A stretch of DNA of 64,000 nt from Kosakonia sacchari (GTDB lineage Bacteria > Pseudomonadota > Gammaproteobacteria > Enterobacterales > Enterobacteriaceae). The notes under the pieces are model-generated. The model did no database searches, was not told where the DNA came from, and worked only from the letters and a program-made list of their open reading frames with translations. Location of the stretch: the NCBI GenBank assembly GCA_900109485.1, contig FOAY01000012.1, forward strand, positions 1 to 64,000. Reading direction: 5' to 3'. Positions 6,802 through 20,705 of the stretch are shown piece by piece. The position numbers were made by a program, and so were the translations under genes. Within the stretch, counting starts at the first letter, position 1; every line of letters begins with the position of its first letter.

Positions 6802-8360
6802 GCCATTTCTGGCGTATCGCGCAGACGGAAAACCTGAACCAGTTCGCGCAGGTGCAGCGCCTGATCGTTCAGTGCCGCCGCCGCCGCAACCGACTCCTCC
6901 ACCAGGCTGGAGTTCTGCTGGGTGGTTGAGTCAATCAGGCCAATGGCGCTATTAATCTGCGAAATGCCATCGGTCTGTTCGCGGCTTGCCTGGCCGATCT
7001 CACGCAGGATCACATCCATCTCCTGCACGTTGCTCACCATACCGTTAATCAACCCGCTGGCTTTTTCTACCAGCGCCATTCCTTCACGGGTCTGGCTGGT
7101 GGAATTTTCGATCAGATGGCGGATCTCATTCGCCGACGAGGCGCTTTTCTGCGCCAGTTGACGGACTTCGCCCGCAACCACCGCAAAACCACGCCCATGT
7201 TCCCCTGCACGCGCGGCTTCAACGGCTGCGTTCAGCGCGAGGATGTTGGTCTGGAACGCAATGGAATCAATCAGGTTGATAATGTCAGACATCCGGTTTG
7301 AGGTGTCGTTAATGACGCGCATCTTCTCCGTGACCTGTTTCATCATCTCGCCGTTATTTTTCACTACCGTCGCCGCGCCCGCGGAAAGCTGCGTGGCTTC
7401 TGACGTGTGATCGGCGGTATTTTTCACCGTGGCGGTGATTTGCTCCATCGACGCTGCGGTCTGTTCCACTGAGCTTGCCTGTTCTTCCGTTCTTGCCGCC
7501 AGATCCTGGTTACCGGCAACAATCTGCGCCGCCGCGCTGGAGATGCTCTCCGAACCGTTCTGTACCTGATGAACAATCTCTACGAGGCGCTCTTTCATCT
7601 CCATTAATGCCTGCAGCAGAACCCCCGTTTCGTCGCGGTGATGTGAATCGATCGTACGGGTCAAATCGCCATTAGCAATGGCTTCTGCGAAGGTGACGGC
7701 CTCACGCAATGGACGCGTGATCATCCGTACAATGATCCAGCCGATCAAGCTGCCGAAGCCAATGCTCAAGACCGCGAGCAGAATGAGGATCAAGCGGCTC
7801 GCGGCAAAATCGTGCTGCACGACCTCACCCGCCCCTTTCATCTGCGCATCCTGAATAGTAATCAACTCCAGCACCTTTTCTTTGTAGGCATTCTGGATAT
7901 TCACCGTGTTGCTCATCATCTCCTGTATCGCAGCCGCACGATCGTTATTTTTCACGGCGTCGAGGATACGAAAGCGAGAATCAAGGTACTGCTGGCGTAC
8001 GGTGCGGATTTCAGCAAGGATTTTCTGTGATTTGTCATCACGCAGGTTTTTCGCCAGATCTTCGAGCAACGCGGTAATGTGGCTGCTGATCTCAGAAAGC
8101 TGCTTCTGCGACTCGCCGGTCCACTTCCCTTCGCTATCAAGTAGCATCAGTTGCTGAATGCTGACAAAAGAGTTGAAGTTATCGATCAGCTGATTGGCTT
8201 TAACAGTGGTTGGATAGTCATCACGCACAATTTCCTGCATTCCATTATTTGCACGATCCAGGCTGGAGAGTGACATTGAGGAACTTATCACCATCAACAC
8301 AATAAAAAAGCCGAACGCCAGAAATAATTTCGTGCCTATTTTTACATTATGTAAAAACAT
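6798..8360 (-). CDS. Methyl-accepting chemotaxis protein (4HB-type sensor)
   Basis: 520 residues in the usual receptor order. There is a first membrane helix at about residues 10-30, a periplasmic four-helix-bundle sensor at 31-190, a second membrane helix at about 190-212, a HAMP domain ([21 protein letters not shown]), then the signalling domain. The hairpin tip reads [35 protein letters not shown] and binds CheA/CheW. Methylation helices are Glu/Gln/Ala-rich. There is no C-terminal NWETF-type pentapeptide (it ends RDTPEMA), so CheR and CheB would act with help from other receptors. The ligand is unknown. This gene is not between yqjI and aer in K-12, so it is an accessory receptor placed beside aer. 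Confidence 0.92.
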   Translation of the reverse strand: MFLHNVKIGTKLFLAFGFFIVLMVISSSMSLSSLDRANNGMQEIVRDDYPTTVKANQLIDNFNSFVSIQQLMLLDSEGKWTGESQKQLSEISSHITALLEDLAKNLRDDKSQKILAEIRTVRQQYLDSRFRILDAVKNNDRAAAIQEMMSNTVNIQNAYKEKVLELITIQDAQMKGAGEVVQHDFAASRLILILLAVLSIGFGSLIGWIIVRMITRPLREAVTFAEAIANGDLTRTIDSHHRDETGVLLQALMEMKERLVEIVHQVQNGSESISSAAAQIVAGNQDLAARTEEQASSVEQTAASMEQITATVKNTADHTSEATQLSAGAATVVKNNGEMMKQVTEKMRVINDTSNRMSDIINLIDSIAFQTNILALNAAVEAARAGEHGRGFAVVAGEVRQLAQKSASSANEIRHLIENSTSQTREGMALVEKASGLINGMVSNVQEMDVILREIGQASREQTDGISQINSAIGLIDSTTQQNSSLVEESVAAAAALNDQALHLRELVQVFRLRDTPEMA

Positions 8361-8805
8361 ATTTTCTCCATGGGTTTGATTATTTTACCGACGAAAGTGT
8401 CGGGCGCTTAACCCTAAAGGCCCGCTTAAGTCCCTGGCGCAAATTAAAGATATGCAGCCAAAACACGTTATCGGTAACCCCATCGCTAACTTTATGAGTT
8501 TGATCGTTTTTTTAATTATTTATTGACAGATCTGATAGTTAAGAACTATTAATTGCTGTTTATCGATCGTTATATTCGCGAGAAGAATGATTTGCGCAAC
8601 GCATATTAACGCTGCTTAAAGAGATTTAATTCGTGGTTAAGTAGAAGTGGTGGAAATATATTAATACTTCGCATTGCCAACTATAATTAATAATATTTTA
8701 ACAAAAAATAAAAAATATCATTACATATGCGTGTTGTATTTACTCTTAACAGATAAAAAAACCGCCACAGTATTGCATGGCGGTTTTTAATCTGGCAATA
8801 AAACG
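8361..8805. other. Promoter and AT-rich spacer between the chemoreceptor gene and aer
   Basis: About 445 bases. The part next to 8360 must carry the chemoreceptor promoter; no sigma-28 promoter with correct spacing was found there by eye. 8500-8750 is AT-rich and shows no frame or RNA I recognise. The aer terminator lies at the far end. Confidence 0.4.
8757..8788 (-). terminator. Terminator of aer
   Basis: AAAAACCGCCA (8757-8767) pairs with TGGCGGTTTTT (8778-8788). The A-run before and T-run after the stem make it usable in both directions. It lies 18 nt beyond the aer stop codon. Confidence 0.85.
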
Positions 8806-10326
8806 TTAATGCAAGACGGATACGGCATCCTGCAGGCGACCAGCGCGATGTTTCACCATCGCCGAGACGGTAGCACTTTCCTCTACTAAACCGGCATTCT
8901 TCTGGGCGATGGCATCCAGCTCAGCCACCGCGCGCGTCAGATCGGAAAGCCCGTCAACCTGTTCGGAAGTGGAACGGCTAATCTGCCCAATCAGCGACGT
9001 CACGTTCTGCACCTGGCTGACAATATCTTCCATCGTGCGGCCAGCGGCATGCACCTGATCGTAACCCGACTGCACTTTGCTGGCGCTGGCATCGATAAGC
9101 TTACGGATGTCGTTTGCCGCGCTGGCGCTGCGGCTGGCGAGATGGCGAACTTCACCCGCCACCACAGCAAAGCCCTTGCCCTGCTCCCCGGCCCGCGCTG
9201 CTTCCACCGCTGCGTTCAGTGCGAGGATATTGGTCTGGAAAGCAATGTCGTTAATCAGCGTCGTAATGGAGCCAATACGTTGCGTGCTGTCGGCAATCTC
9301 ATCCATGGTTTTTACTACCGTCTCCATCGCTTTACCGCCGTGGGTTGCCGCGCTGCTGGCGGAACTGGAGAGCTGATCGGCCGCCGAAGCGGTTTCCGAG
9401 TTAGTTTGCAGCGATGCCGCCATCTGGTTCATGGTCGCCACCGTCTGCTGCACATTCACCACGGTTTGGCGGGTGCGTTCATTCAAATCATCATTACCTT
9501 TCGCCAACGTTTCGCTGCCGCTAAGCACGCTGCTAACCTGGCCAGAAACATCATTGATCAACCAGCGGCACATCAGCCCAAGCTGGCCGATGGCGCGTAA
9601 CGTCAGCCCGAGTTCGTCGCTACGGTTCAGCGGCTGTATGCTGTTGCTCTCGCCGGTAGCCACGCTGAGCGCCTGCCGGGCGACATTCTCCGCCGGGCGG
9701 ACAATCTGCCACTCAACGGCCATACAACCCACCAGCATCGCCAGCGTACCGATCGCCAGCGCCATCCCGCCTGCGCCACTCAGCCACAGCCCGGCCATCT
9801 GCGCAAGCCACAGCAGCGACATCACGCTGCGCGTACGCCAGCGCAGCGACAAGGAAGCGAGTTTCCCCCACCAGCCTTTGCTGATCACCAACCCTTTATG
9901 CACCCGTTTATTACAGCGCCCTTCATTCAGGGCTTTGTACAACGGTTCAACCGCGGCAATCTCTTCATCGGTCGCCTGGGTACGAATCGACATATAGCCG
10001 ATAGTCTTACCGTTACGCACCATCGGTACGGCGTTAGCGCGAACCCAGTAGTGATCGCCGTTCTTGCGGCGGTTTTTCACCACACCGCTCCACGGTTCGC
10101 CCTGTTTGAGGGTGTACCACATATCGGCAAATGCCGCTTTGGGCATATCAGGATGCCGCACCACGTTATGGGGCTGGTCGAGCAGTTCGCCCAGGGTGTA
10201 ACCGCTGGCATGGATAAAAGCGTCGTTCGCGTGGGTAATGTAGCTTTGCTGGTCAGTCGTTGACATCAGAGTTGTATCAGCATCCAGCATAAAACGCTGC
10301 TGGCTGACATAAGGAGGAGAAGACAT
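8806..10326 (-). CDS. aer: Aerotaxis/redox receptor Aer
   Basis: 506 residues, the same length as E. coli Aer and closely similar. The N-terminal PAS domain (about 1-120) includes [26 protein letters not shown] and [21 protein letters not shown] and binds FAD. It is followed by the F1 linker, a membrane anchor (about 165-207), a HAMP domain and a signalling domain with the conserved [20 protein letters not shown] tip. Aer senses electron-transport redox state through FAD and steers aerotaxis via CheA/CheW; it is not methylated. A sigma-28 promoter lies about 50 bp upstream (10377-10403), placing it in the flagellar regulon. Confidence 0.96.
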   Translation of the reverse strand: MSSPPYVSQQRFMLDADTTLMSTTDQQSYITHANDAFIHASGYTLGELLDQPHNVVRHPDMPKAAFADMWYTLKQGEPWSGVVKNRRKNGDHYWVRANAVPMVRNGKTIGYMSIRTQATDEEIAAVEPLYKALNEGRCNKRVHKGLVISKGWWGKLASLSLRWRTRSVMSLLWLAQMAGLWLSGAGGMALAIGTLAMLVGCMAVEWQIVRPAENVARQALSVATGESNSIQPLNRSDELGLTLRAIGQLGLMCRWLINDVSGQVSSVLSGSETLAKGNDDLNERTRQTVVNVQQTVATMNQMAASLQTNSETASAADQLSSSASSAATHGGKAMETVVKTMDEIADSTQRIGSITTLINDIAFQTNILALNAAVEAARAGEQGKGFAVVAGEVRHLASRSASAANDIRKLIDASASKVQSGYDQVHAAGRTMEDIVSQVQNVTSLIGQISRSTSEQVDGLSDLTRAVAELDAIAQKNAGLVEESATVSAMVKHRAGRLQDAVSVLH

Positions 10327-10376
10327 GGTTGCGTCCTGTGCGGGTTATATTGCTGTTAAAAATTAATGCGAATGTT

Positions 10377-10403
10377 ATTTCGGCGATAATGGATTTATCT
10401 TTA
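10377..10403 (-). promoter_or_regulatory. Sigma-28 (FliA) promoter of aer
   Basis: On the minus strand TAAA (10403-10400), exactly 15 nt, then GCCGAAAT (10384-10377) match the FliA consensus TAAA-N15-GCCGATAA at 10 of 12 positions with exact spacing. E. coli aer is also FliA-dependent. Confidence 0.8.
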
Positions 10404-12137
<1,734 letters not shown>

Positions 12138-12185
12138 TCCTGTGCCCGGTCGCGTCTGCGCTTACCGGGCCTGCAAATCACCCAT

Positions 12186-12219
12186 GCCGGAGAGACGCCT
12201 GCGCCCTCCGGCTTTTTTT
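12186..12219 (+). terminator. Terminator between patA and lsrG
   Basis: Stem GCCGGAG (12186-12192) and CTCCGGC (12206-12212) is followed by seven T. It ends the patA transcript just before the convergent lsrG stop. Confidence 0.85.
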
Positions 12220-12223
12220 GACG

Positions 12224-12517
12224 CTACTGCGGCAGCAAGCCAATAAAACTGCGTTTTTTGCGCGGCTCGGACATCAGCGCCTCCAGCTTCTCCACGCACG
12301 CCAGGTAATGCGGTGTCTTCTTATGCGCCGCAACGGCCTCATCATCCTGATAGGCTTCGTAAATAAAAAAGCGGGTCTTCACTTTGGGATCCTGCAACAC
12401 ATCAAAACGCAGGTTACCCGGCTCGCGGATTGCGCCTTCATGATTGGCGCGAAACACCTGCAAAAAATCCTCCACGCAATCGGGTTTAATATTGATTTCC
12501 ACCAGCGTCACATTCAT
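12224..12517 (-). CDS. lsrG: AI-2 degradation isomerase LsrG
   Basis: 97 residues and close to E. coli LsrG over its length ([27 protein letters not shown]-type core, HKKTPHY). It has the ABM/dimeric alpha-beta barrel fold. LsrG isomerises phospho-DPD, the phosphorylated form of autoinducer-2 made by LsrK, to 3-hydroxy-2,4-pentanedione-5-phosphate, the substrate of LsrF. The start codon overlaps the lsrF stop in an ATGA arrangement (12514-12517), so the two are translationally coupled. The usual upstream transport genes lsrACDB are absent here. Confidence 0.93.
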   Translation of the reverse strand: MNVTLVEINIKPDCVEDFLQVFRANHEGAIREPGNLRFDVLQDPKVKTRFFIYEAYQDDEAVAAHKKTPHYLACVEKLEALMSEPRKKRSFIGLLPQ

Positions 12518-13401
12518 GGTTGCTCTCCTTGTTTTTCTTCCAGCCAGAACTGATAAGCCTCATGGGCGCTCATATTGTCGTGAACCACTTTTTTCACCGC
12601 TTTCAGCATGGCGAGCGGCGCACTGGACTGGAAGATGTTGCGCCCCATATCCACGCCGGATGCGCCCTGATCAATGGCGCGGAAACACATCTCCAGCGCC
12701 TCCTGCTCCGGCAATTTCTTGCCGCCAGCAATCACAATCGGCACCGGACAACTGGCGGTGACTTTTTCAAACCCCTGCTCCACAAAATAGGTTTTCACAA
12801 ACTGCGCGCCCATTTCCGCGGCGATACGGCTGGCGAGCGAGAAATAACGGGCATCGCGCGTCATCTCTTTGCCAACGCCGGTCACCGCAAGCACCGGAAT
12901 ACCGTAACGGCTCCCCGCATCGACAAGCTTGATAACGTTACCGATGGACTGATGTTCATATTCGCTGCCGATATACACCTGTGCCGCTACCGCCGATACA
13001 TTCAGGCGCAGCGCATCTTCCATCGCCACCGCAACGCATTCATGGGAAAGCTCCGTCAGCATCGAATTTCCGCCGGAGGCGCGCAGCACTACGGGTTTGT
13101 TGGTGGCCGGAGGCACCACGCTGCGTAAGATCCCCCGCGTACACATCAGCACATCGGTTTCACCAAACAGCGGCGCAAGGGAGAGATCGATACGTTCAAG
13201 CCCGGTGGTTGGCCCCTGAAAATATCCGTGATCGAAGGCCAGCATTACCGTGCGATTGCTCTTCGGGTTAAAGATCCTTGCCAGTCGCGACTGCATGCCC
13301 CAGTCCAGCGCGCCGCAGCCTTTCAGGGTAAAAGGCACATTCTGTTGCGGTATGCCAAGGCCAAAATCCTTCCCCTCTTTGTGATCGTCCAGGTCCGCCA
13401 T
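12514..13401 (-). CDS. lsrF: 3-hydroxy-5-phosphonooxypentane-2,4-dione thiolase LsrF
   Basis: 295 residues (E. coli LsrF 291). It has a class I aldolase-like TIM barrel with [20 protein letters not shown] near the N-terminus, [18 protein letters not shown], and the Schiff-base region [13 protein letters not shown]. LsrF transfers the acetyl group of the LsrG product to coenzyme A, giving dihydroxyacetone phosphate and acetyl-CoA and completing AI-2 breakdown. It is the first gene of an lsrFG pair and is divergent from lsrK across 139 bp that carry a phased repeat. The Lsr importer and tam/lsrE-type genes are not in the neighbourhood. Confidence 0.95.
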   Translation of the reverse strand: MADLDDHKEGKDFGLGIPQQNVPFTLKGCGALDWGMQSRLARIFNPKSNRTVMLAFDHGYFQGPTTGLERIDLSLAPLFGETDVLMCTRGILRSVVPPATNKPVVLRASGGNSMLTELSHECVAVAMEDALRLNVSAVAAQVYIGSEYEHQSIGNVIKLVDAGSRYGIPVLAVTGVGKEMTRDARYFSLASRIAAEMGAQFVKTYFVEQGFEKVTASCPVPIVIAGGKKLPEQEALEMCFRAIDQGASGVDMGRNIFQSSAPLAMLKAVKKVVHDNMSAHEAYQFWLEEKQGEQP

Positions 13402-13540
13402 CTCTCCTCCCGCGCAAAGCTGTGATTGAACTGTTGATTTTGTGATTGAAGATTGTTCAAAAGCGTAGGCGCTGAACTATATTTTCGACCATACGAGGAT
13501 CACAGTTTTATCTATAACGCTGGTCGAGGGGGCCAAACCC
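13402..13540. promoter_or_regulatory. lsrFG-lsrK divergent control region with 20-bp phased repeat
   Basis: TGTGATTGAA occurs twice, at 13421-13430 and 13441-13450, exactly 20 bp apart (two helical turns). TTGAAC (13426-13431) and GTTCAA (13455-13460) also form an inverted pair. This looks like an operator for a regulator binding one DNA face. LsrR is the known repressor of lsr genes and would be the first candidate; no lsrR gene lies in the window. The lsrK ribosome binding site GAGGGGG is at 13527-13533. Confidence 0.55.
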
Positions 13541-15115
13541 ATGAGTTACCTGATGGCACTAGATGCAGGAACCGGCAGCATTCGCGCAGTGATCTTCGAC
13601 TTATCCGGGCGGCAAATCGCCGCAGGCCAGGCCGAATGGAAACATCTGAGCATCGAAAACGTGCCGGGATCAATGGAGTTCGATCTCGACAGCAACTGGC
13701 AGCTCGCCTGCCAGTGCATCCGCAAGGCGCTGGACAGCGCTGGCCTGAGCGGTGCCGATATTCAGTCCATTGCCTGCTGCTCAATGCGTGAAGGCATTGT
13801 GCTCTACGATCGCAACGGCGATGCCATCTGGGCCTGCGCCAATGTCGATTCCCGCGCCAGCCACGAAGTGGCAGAGCTCAAAGAGATCCACGACTGGCAG
13901 TTTGAATCCGAAGTCTACAGCGTCTCCGGGCAGACGCTGGCGCTCAGCGCCATGCCGCGCCTGCTGTGGCTGGCGCACCATCGTCCCGATATCTACCGCA
14001 ATACCGCGACCATGACCATGATCAGCGACTGGCTGGCGTCACGCCTCTCCGGCTGGCTGGCGGTCGATCCTTCCAACGCCGGAACCACCGGCATGCTCGA
14101 TCTCTTCACCCGCGACTGGCGAGCAGAGCTGCTGGATATGGCCGGGCTGCGTGCGGATCTTCTGTCGCCGGTGAAAGAGACCGGCAGCCTGCTCGGCGAA
14201 GTGACGCAGCAGGCAGCGCAAGAGTGCGGGCTGCGCGAAGGAACGCCCGTGGTGATGGGCGGTGGCGATGTGCAGCTTGGCTGCCTCGGGCTTGGCGTGG
14301 TTCGCGCCGGGCAAACTGCGGTGCTCGGCGGCACATTCTGGCAGCAGGTGGTTAATCTGCCGCAGGTGCGTACCGATCCGGAGATGAATATCCGCGTGAA
14401 TCCGCATGTGATCCCCGGCATGGTGCAGGCGGAATCGATCAGCTTTTTTACCGGGCTGACCATGCGCTGGTTCCGCGACGCGTTCTGCGCGGAAGAGAAG
14501 CTGATCGCAGAACGTCTCGGCACCGACGCGTATCACCTGCTGGAAGAGATGGCCAGCCGGGTACCTGCCGGTTCATGGGGCGTGATGCCAATCTTCTCCG
14601 ACGCCATGCACTTTAAGCAGTGGTATCACGCCGCGCCGTCGTTTATTAACCTCTCCATCGATGCGGAAAAATGCAATAAAGCCACGCTGTTTCGCGCGCT
14701 GGAAGAGAACGCCGCCATCGTCTCGGCCTGTAACCTGGCGCAGATCTCACGCTTCTCCGGTGTGCAATTCGACAGCCTGGTGTTCGCTGGCGGCGGCGCA
14801 AAAGGAGCGCTGTGGAGCCAGATTTTAAGTGACGTTACCGGCCTGCCGGTACGTGTGCCGGAAGTGAAAGAAGCCACTGCGCTCGGCTGTGCGATTGCGG
14901 CCGGTTTCGGTGCGGGGCTGTATGACGACATGGCGGCAACCGGCGAACGGCTGGTGCGCTGGAGCCAGACCTACATGCCAAACCAGGCGCATCGTGAGCT
15001 GTACGACAACATGATGCTGAAATGGCAAAAAATCTATGCCGATCAGCTGGGGCTGGTCGATAGCGGGCTGACGACATCAATGTGGCGCGCGCCCGGCCTT
15101 GCGGAAAAAGCCTGA
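13541..15115 (+). CDS. lsrK: Autoinducer-2 kinase LsrK
   Basis: 524 residues of the FGGY carbohydrate kinase family, closely matching E. coli LsrK except that the first dozen residues are shorter. [17 protein letters not shown] binds phosphate, [10 protein letters not shown] and [14 protein letters not shown] shape the sugar pocket, and [19 protein letters not shown] is the ATP-site signature. It phosphorylates DPD (open-chain AI-2) at C5 using ATP, trapping the signal in the cytoplasm and making the inducer of LsrR. No in-frame start exists closer to the E. coli N-terminus; ATG 13541 has a strong ribosome binding site. It sits divergent from lsrFG rather than beside lsrR. Confidence 0.95.
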   Translation: MSYLMALDAGTGSIRAVIFDLSGRQIAAGQAEWKHLSIENVPGSMEFDLDSNWQLACQCIRKALDSAGLSGADIQSIACCSMREGIVLYDRNGDAIWACANVDSRASHEVAELKEIHDWQFESEVYSVSGQTLALSAMPRLLWLAHHRPDIYRNTATMTMISDWLASRLSGWLAVDPSNAGTTGMLDLFTRDWRAELLDMAGLRADLLSPVKETGSLLGEVTQQAAQECGLREGTPVVMGGGDVQLGCLGLGVVRAGQTAVLGGTFWQQVVNLPQVRTDPEMNIRVNPHVIPGMVQAESISFFTGLTMRWFRDAFCAEEKLIAERLGTDAYHLLEEMASRVPAGSWGVMPIFSDAMHFKQWYHAAPSFINLSIDAEKCNKATLFRALEENAAIVSACNLAQISRFSGVQFDSLVFAGGGAKGALWSQILSDVTGLPVRVPEVKEATALGCAIAAGFGAGLYDDMAATGERLVRWSQTYMPNQAHRELYDNMMLKWQKIYADQLGLVDSGLTTSMWRAPGLAEKA

Positions 15116-15170
15116 CCTCCCTCCTCATCCGGCCCCTTTCCCCCTGCGGGGAGCGGGGTCACTATTTTGA

Positions 15171-17294
<2,124 letters not shown>

Positions 17295-17295
17295 T

Positions 17296-17544
17296 GCAAA
17301 GTGCCGGAGGGCGGCTTCACCTTCTCCGGCCTGGAACAGCGACAAACATCGTAGGCCCGATAAGCGAAGCGCCATCAGGCAAAGTACCGGAGGGCGGCTT
17401 CACCTTCTCCGGCCTGGAACAGCGACAAACATCGTAGGCCCGATAAGCGAAGCGCCATCAGGCAAAGTACCGGAGGGCGGCTTCACCTTCTCCGGCCTGG
17501 AACAGCGACAAACATCGTAGGCCTGATAAGCGAAGCGCCATCAG
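17296..17544. repeat. Three tandem 83-bp REP/BIME units
   Basis: Three head-to-tail copies of 83 bp (17296-17378, 17379-17461, 17462-17544) differ at only one or two bases. Each unit contains two REP-like palindromes: CCGGAGGGCGGC...CTCCGG, and GTAGGCCCGATAAGCG...CGCCATCAGGC in the opposite class. They are joined by the spacer CTGGAACAGCGACAAACATC. The array fills the gap between the convergent genes fadH and rlmG, the typical BIME position, where it can protect mRNA 3' ends, bind gyrase or IHF, or act as a RAYT transposase target. Confidence 0.9.
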
Positions 17545-17564
17545 GCATGAGGTTCATCCAACCG

Positions 17565-18692
17565 TTAGCGCTTCTTACGCACTTTCACCGCTTTAAGGAT
17601 CACGAATTTGTTGTTCGTCGCGATTGTTTCGCAGTTGCCAAAGACGCGCTTCAGCTTGCGGAAGTAATCCAGGTGGCGGTTGCCGACGATCCGCAGCTCG
17701 CCGCCATATTTCAGGCAAAAACGCGCATCGTTAAACATCTGCCAGGCGATATGATCGGTGATAGCGCTTTGCTGATGAAACGGCGGGTTGCACAGCACCG
17801 CATCAAAGCGATCCGGCTCAATCCCGGCGAGCGAGTTGTTGATCATAAAGTCGCTGCGCGCGCTTGCCTCCGGAAGATTGCTTTCCACATTCAGCCGCGC
17901 GGATGCCACAGCCATTGCCGACTCATCGGCAAACAGCACGCGGCCAGGGTTTTGCGCCAGCAGTTGCAGGCCAATCACCCCGTTGCCGCAGCCGAGATCC
18001 ACCATCTCGCCTTCTATCCCTTCCGGCAGATGTTGCAGGAAGAAGCGTGCGCCGATATCCAGCCCGCTGCGCGAAAAGACATTGGCATGGTTATGGATAG
18101 TCCAGTCGGTGCCATCCAGCTTCCAGCTGGCAAGCTGCAACCCGTTGGCGAGCGCAGGCGCAGTAAAGGTACAGTTGATCAAACGCGCCTTTTTCCACGC
18201 CAGCGTGGTGGTGGTTGGGCCAAGAATTTTTTCGAACAGCGCCAGCGTCGAATTATGAATATCGCGCGCTTTCGCCCCGGCGATGATCCGCGTTTGCGGC
18301 GTCACCACGTCGCGCAGCGCGTGCAGTTGTTGCTCCAGCAACGCCAGTTGTTTCGGGATTTTGATCAGCACCAGCGCCGGGTTGGCTGGCAGCGGGCTAA
18401 GGCTGTCTTGCAGCGTGACAGCGCTTTCATCCATCGCATTGATGCGCAGGTTATGCTGCGTCGCTAATTCGGCAATGTACGAATCATTAATGCAAACCGG
18501 GTGATGCTCCGCCAGTGCGCAGGCCAGCGCACCGAAACTGTCGTTAAAGATCAGAACCGGGCCTTCGACCTCATTCACCTGTTGCAGCAGATATTCGTCC
18601 GCCGCGTCCCACGCCTGTAATGACGCCTCTTCCACGCCGACAGGAAAGCGGTCTAAAGTAAATGATTGTCCGTTTAACTCAACCTGGCTCAT
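17565..18692 (-). CDS. rlmG: 23S rRNA m2G1835 methyltransferase RlmG
   Basis: 375 residues (E. coli 378). There is an N-terminal degenerate methyltransferase-like domain (about 1-175), then a catalytic Rossmann domain with the SAM motif [12 protein letters not shown] and the N2-guanine signature NPPFHQ. It transfers a methyl group from SAM to N2 of G1835 in naked 23S rRNA during 50S assembly. It ends in a basic tail, VKVRKKR. The gene is convergent with fadH across the REP array and divergent from ygjP, as in E. coli. Confidence 0.95.
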   Translation of the reverse strand: MSQVELNGQSFTLDRFPVGVEEASLQAWDAADEYLLQQVNEVEGPVLIFNDSFGALACALAEHHPVCINDSYIAELATQHNLRINAMDESAVTLQDSLSPLPANPALVLIKIPKQLALLEQQLHALRDVVTPQTRIIAGAKARDIHNSTLALFEKILGPTTTTLAWKKARLINCTFTAPALANGLQLASWKLDGTDWTIHNHANVFSRSGLDIGARFFLQHLPEGIEGEMVDLGCGNGVIGLQLLAQNPGRVLFADESAMAVASARLNVESNLPEASARSDFMINNSLAGIEPDRFDAVLCNPPFHQQSAITDHIAWQMFNDARFCLKYGGELRIVGNRHLDYFRKLKRVFGNCETIATNNKFVILKAVKVRKKR

Positions 18693-18762
18693 CGCCCCTC
18701 CGAAGTGCTAAAATTCGCGCGTTTTATCGCTTAATTATCCGGAGATGTAAACACATTTCGCC

Positions 18763-19254
18763 ATGAATACGCTTACCTACCTTCAGGGCTATCCTGAATC
18801 CCTGCTGGCGCAGGTAACCACGCTTATCGAACAGAACCGGCTTGGCGAGGTGCTGCAAAAACGCTATCCGCTCAGCCACGACATCACCACCGATAAAGCG
18901 CTTTATCAGTACACGCAGGAGATGAAAAACCAGTATCTGCGTAACGCCTCGCCGGTCAATAAAGTGATGTATGACAGCAAAATTCACGTGCTGAATAATG
19001 CGCTCGGCCTGCATACAGCGGTCTCGCGCGTGCAGGGCGGCAAGCTAAAGGCGAAAGCGGAAATCCGCGTGGCGACGGTGTTTCGCGACGCGCCGGAAGC
19101 GTTCCTGCGGATGATCGTGGTACATGAGCTGGCGCACCTGAAAGAGAAGGATCACAATAAAGCGTTCTATCAACTCTGCTGCCATATGGAGCCGCAATAC
19201 CACCAGCTTGAGTTTGATACCCGCCTGTGGCTGACGCACCTGGCGCTGAAATAA
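18763..19254 (+). CDS. ygjP: YgjP: WLM/M48-like zinc metal-dependent hydrolase
   Basis: 163 residues, closely matching E. coli YgjP (167). The zinc motif VVHELAHLKEKDH (HExxH-type) lies at about residues 117-129. The family (YgjP-like metallopeptidase, DUF45) resembles minimal M48 peptidases, but E. coli YgjP has been reported to hydrolyse UTP to UMP and pyrophosphate. The protein has no signal peptide or membrane segment and is cytoplasmic. In K-12 the next gene is ygjQ; here an unrelated island begins right after it. Confidence 0.9.
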   Translation: MNTLTYLQGYPESLLAQVTTLIEQNRLGEVLQKRYPLSHDITTDKALYQYTQEMKNQYLRNASPVNKVMYDSKIHVLNNALGLHTAVSRVQGGKLKAKAEIRVATVFRDAPEAFLRMIVVHELAHLKEKDHNKAFYQLCCHMEPQYHQLEFDTRLWLTHLALK

Positions 19255-19323
19255 TCCCGCCTTTGCGCCGGGCAAAAAACTGGTAGTCTGTTAGCCACTC
19301 TTTTTTGCCCACCAGGCAGACCT

Positions 19324-19803
19324 ATGTACAACATTGATGACTTCGATCTGAAGATCCTGACGCTGCTACAGTCCAACGGCCGTTTGACCAACCAGGAGCT
19401 CAGCGAGCTGATTGGTCTTTCCGCGTCGCAGTGTTCCCGCCGCCGAATTGCGCTGGAACAGGCGCAGTTGATTCTCGGCTATCACGCAAGACTCGCGCCG
19501 GATGCCGCCGGCCAGGAGATGCTGGGCCTGATCGAGGTGCGTCTGCTGAACCATACGCCGGAGTGCGTGGCGAGCTTTCATCAGATGGTCAGCGGCGTGG
19601 ATGCGATCATTGACGCCTATAAAACGACCGGTGACGCGGACTATTTACTCAAAGTAGCGGTTGCCGATCTGCCGGGGCTAAACCACTTAATTAGCGGCAT
19701 CCTCGCGCAAAATAAGAGTGTCGCGCATCTGAAAACCTCGGTAGTGCTGAATCGCCTGAAAGAGAACGGTTTGCTGATGCCGGGCAGCAGCGCATTGCCC
19801 TGA
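19324..19803 (+). CDS. Lrp/AsnC-family transcriptional regulator
   Basis: 159 residues. The N-terminal helix-turn-helix DFDLKILTLLQSNGRLTNQELSELIGLSASQCSRRRIALEQAQLI is followed by the RAM/AsnC ligand domain (about 65-150), with GDADYLLKVAVADLPGLNHLI marking the effector pocket. Family members sense amino acids and control amino-acid metabolism. Being the first gene of the accessory block that holds two transaminases, a methionine-type ABC transporter and luxS, it is a good candidate for their regulator, but no operator was identified. It is not Lrp or AsnC itself. Confidence 0.9.
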   Translation: MYNIDDFDLKILTLLQSNGRLTNQELSELIGLSASQCSRRRIALEQAQLILGYHARLAPDAAGQEMLGLIEVRLLNHTPECVASFHQMVSGVDAIIDAYKTTGDADYLLKVAVADLPGLNHLISGILAQNKSVAHLKTSVVLNRLKENGLLMPGSSALP

Positions 19804-20054
19804 AATGGGGCGTGATGCCTCTTTCTGGTGCGACGCAGTAATGTTTTCATGCATAAATCATCGTCGATACGCACACATCACCCGAAAATAACGCCATATA
19901 CGCGCGTAACGTGCAAAACCCTCTTTTCCAACATTTCAATATGTTAGCGAGTGTGTCGGCGGTTTATCCACCGTTCGCGCTTCACAACCCTGCCATCTGG
20001 TGCATTTATTGCAGGTGATACTTATCTTTATCACTTAAATAATTGTGCACACTT
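19804..20054. other. Intergenic region before the YitT-type gene
   Basis: 251 bases with no frame or terminator I can support. Its 3' part must contain the promoter of the YitT/TyrB-like gene pair. No recognisable operator was seen. Confidence 0.35.
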
Positions 20055-20669
20055 ATGGATAACGTCCTTACCCCCGATAAACTCGCCCATAGCTGGCTGG
20101 AAGATGCGCTGGCGCTGCTGTTTGGCACGCTGATGATCTCTTTTGGCGTCGTGCTGTTTCGTCAGTCCGGCGCGCTGACCGGCGGGACGGCTGGACTGGC
20201 GTTTCTGATCCACTACACCACCCATGTTTCGTTTGGCGTGGCGTTCTTCCTGATTAACCTGCCGTTTTACTGGCTCTCCGTGCGCCGCATGGGCGCGCAG
20301 TTTACGTTGAAGACCTTCTGCGCCGTAGCGATGGTATCGCTCTTTTCCGATCTGCATGGCCGTTTTATTCATATCGATCAGCTCAACCCGTTCTACGCCA
20401 CGCTGTTTGGCAACATCATGATGGGGATTGGTTTTGTGGTGCTGTTCCGCCATAAAGCCAGCCTCGGCGGCATGAATATTCTGGCGCTCTGGCTTCAGGA
20501 AAAGAGCGGGATCCGCGCCGGGAAATTCCAGATGGTGGTGGATGCCTGCATCGTCACTGCTTCGCTGTTCGTGGTGAATTTGCCGATGCTGGTGGTGTCG
20601 GTTGTCGGCGCGACCATCCTCAATTTGATTATCGCCATGAACCACCGCCCCGGACGCTACGCGGTGTAA
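20055..20669 (+). CDS. YitT-family (DUF161) membrane protein
   Basis: 204 residues from ATG 20055; an in-frame GTG 20043 would add four residues and has no better ribosome binding site. Five to six hydrophobic helices are readable, with the family hallmarks FGVVLFRQSGALTGGTAGLAFLIHY near the N-terminus and GIGFVVLFRHKASLGGMNILALWLQE in the middle; both repeat the pattern of Gly-rich turns typical of this family. It is an inner-membrane protein, possibly a transporter, with no established substrate. It lies 36 bp ahead of the TyrB-like transaminase on the same strand, so the two may be co-transcribed and the substrate may be an amino or keto acid (inference). Confidence 0.85.
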   Translation: MDNVLTPDKLAHSWLEDALALLFGTLMISFGVVLFRQSGALTGGTAGLAFLIHYTTHVSFGVAFFLINLPFYWLSVRRMGAQFTLKTFCAVAMVSLFSDLHGRFIHIDQLNPFYATLFGNIMMGIGFVVLFRHKASLGGMNILALWLQEKSGIRAGKFQMVVDACIVTASLFVVNLPMLVVSVVGATILNLIIAMNHRPGRYAV

Positions 20670-20705
20670 TGGATTGAACCTCTGACCAACCCCAGGAGTT
20701 GTAAC

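Noticed and set aside
8361-8480. Sigma-28 promoter for the extra chemoreceptor
   Set aside because: A partial GCCCGACA exists on the minus strand but no TAAA lies 15 nt upstream of it.
9049-9997. Long open frames antisense to aer
   Set aside because: Produced by the GC-rich third positions of aer; sequences look random.
17296-17544. Possible CRISPR array
   Set aside because: Units are 83 bp, directly adjacent with no variable spacers, and contain REP palindromes; no cas genes in the window.
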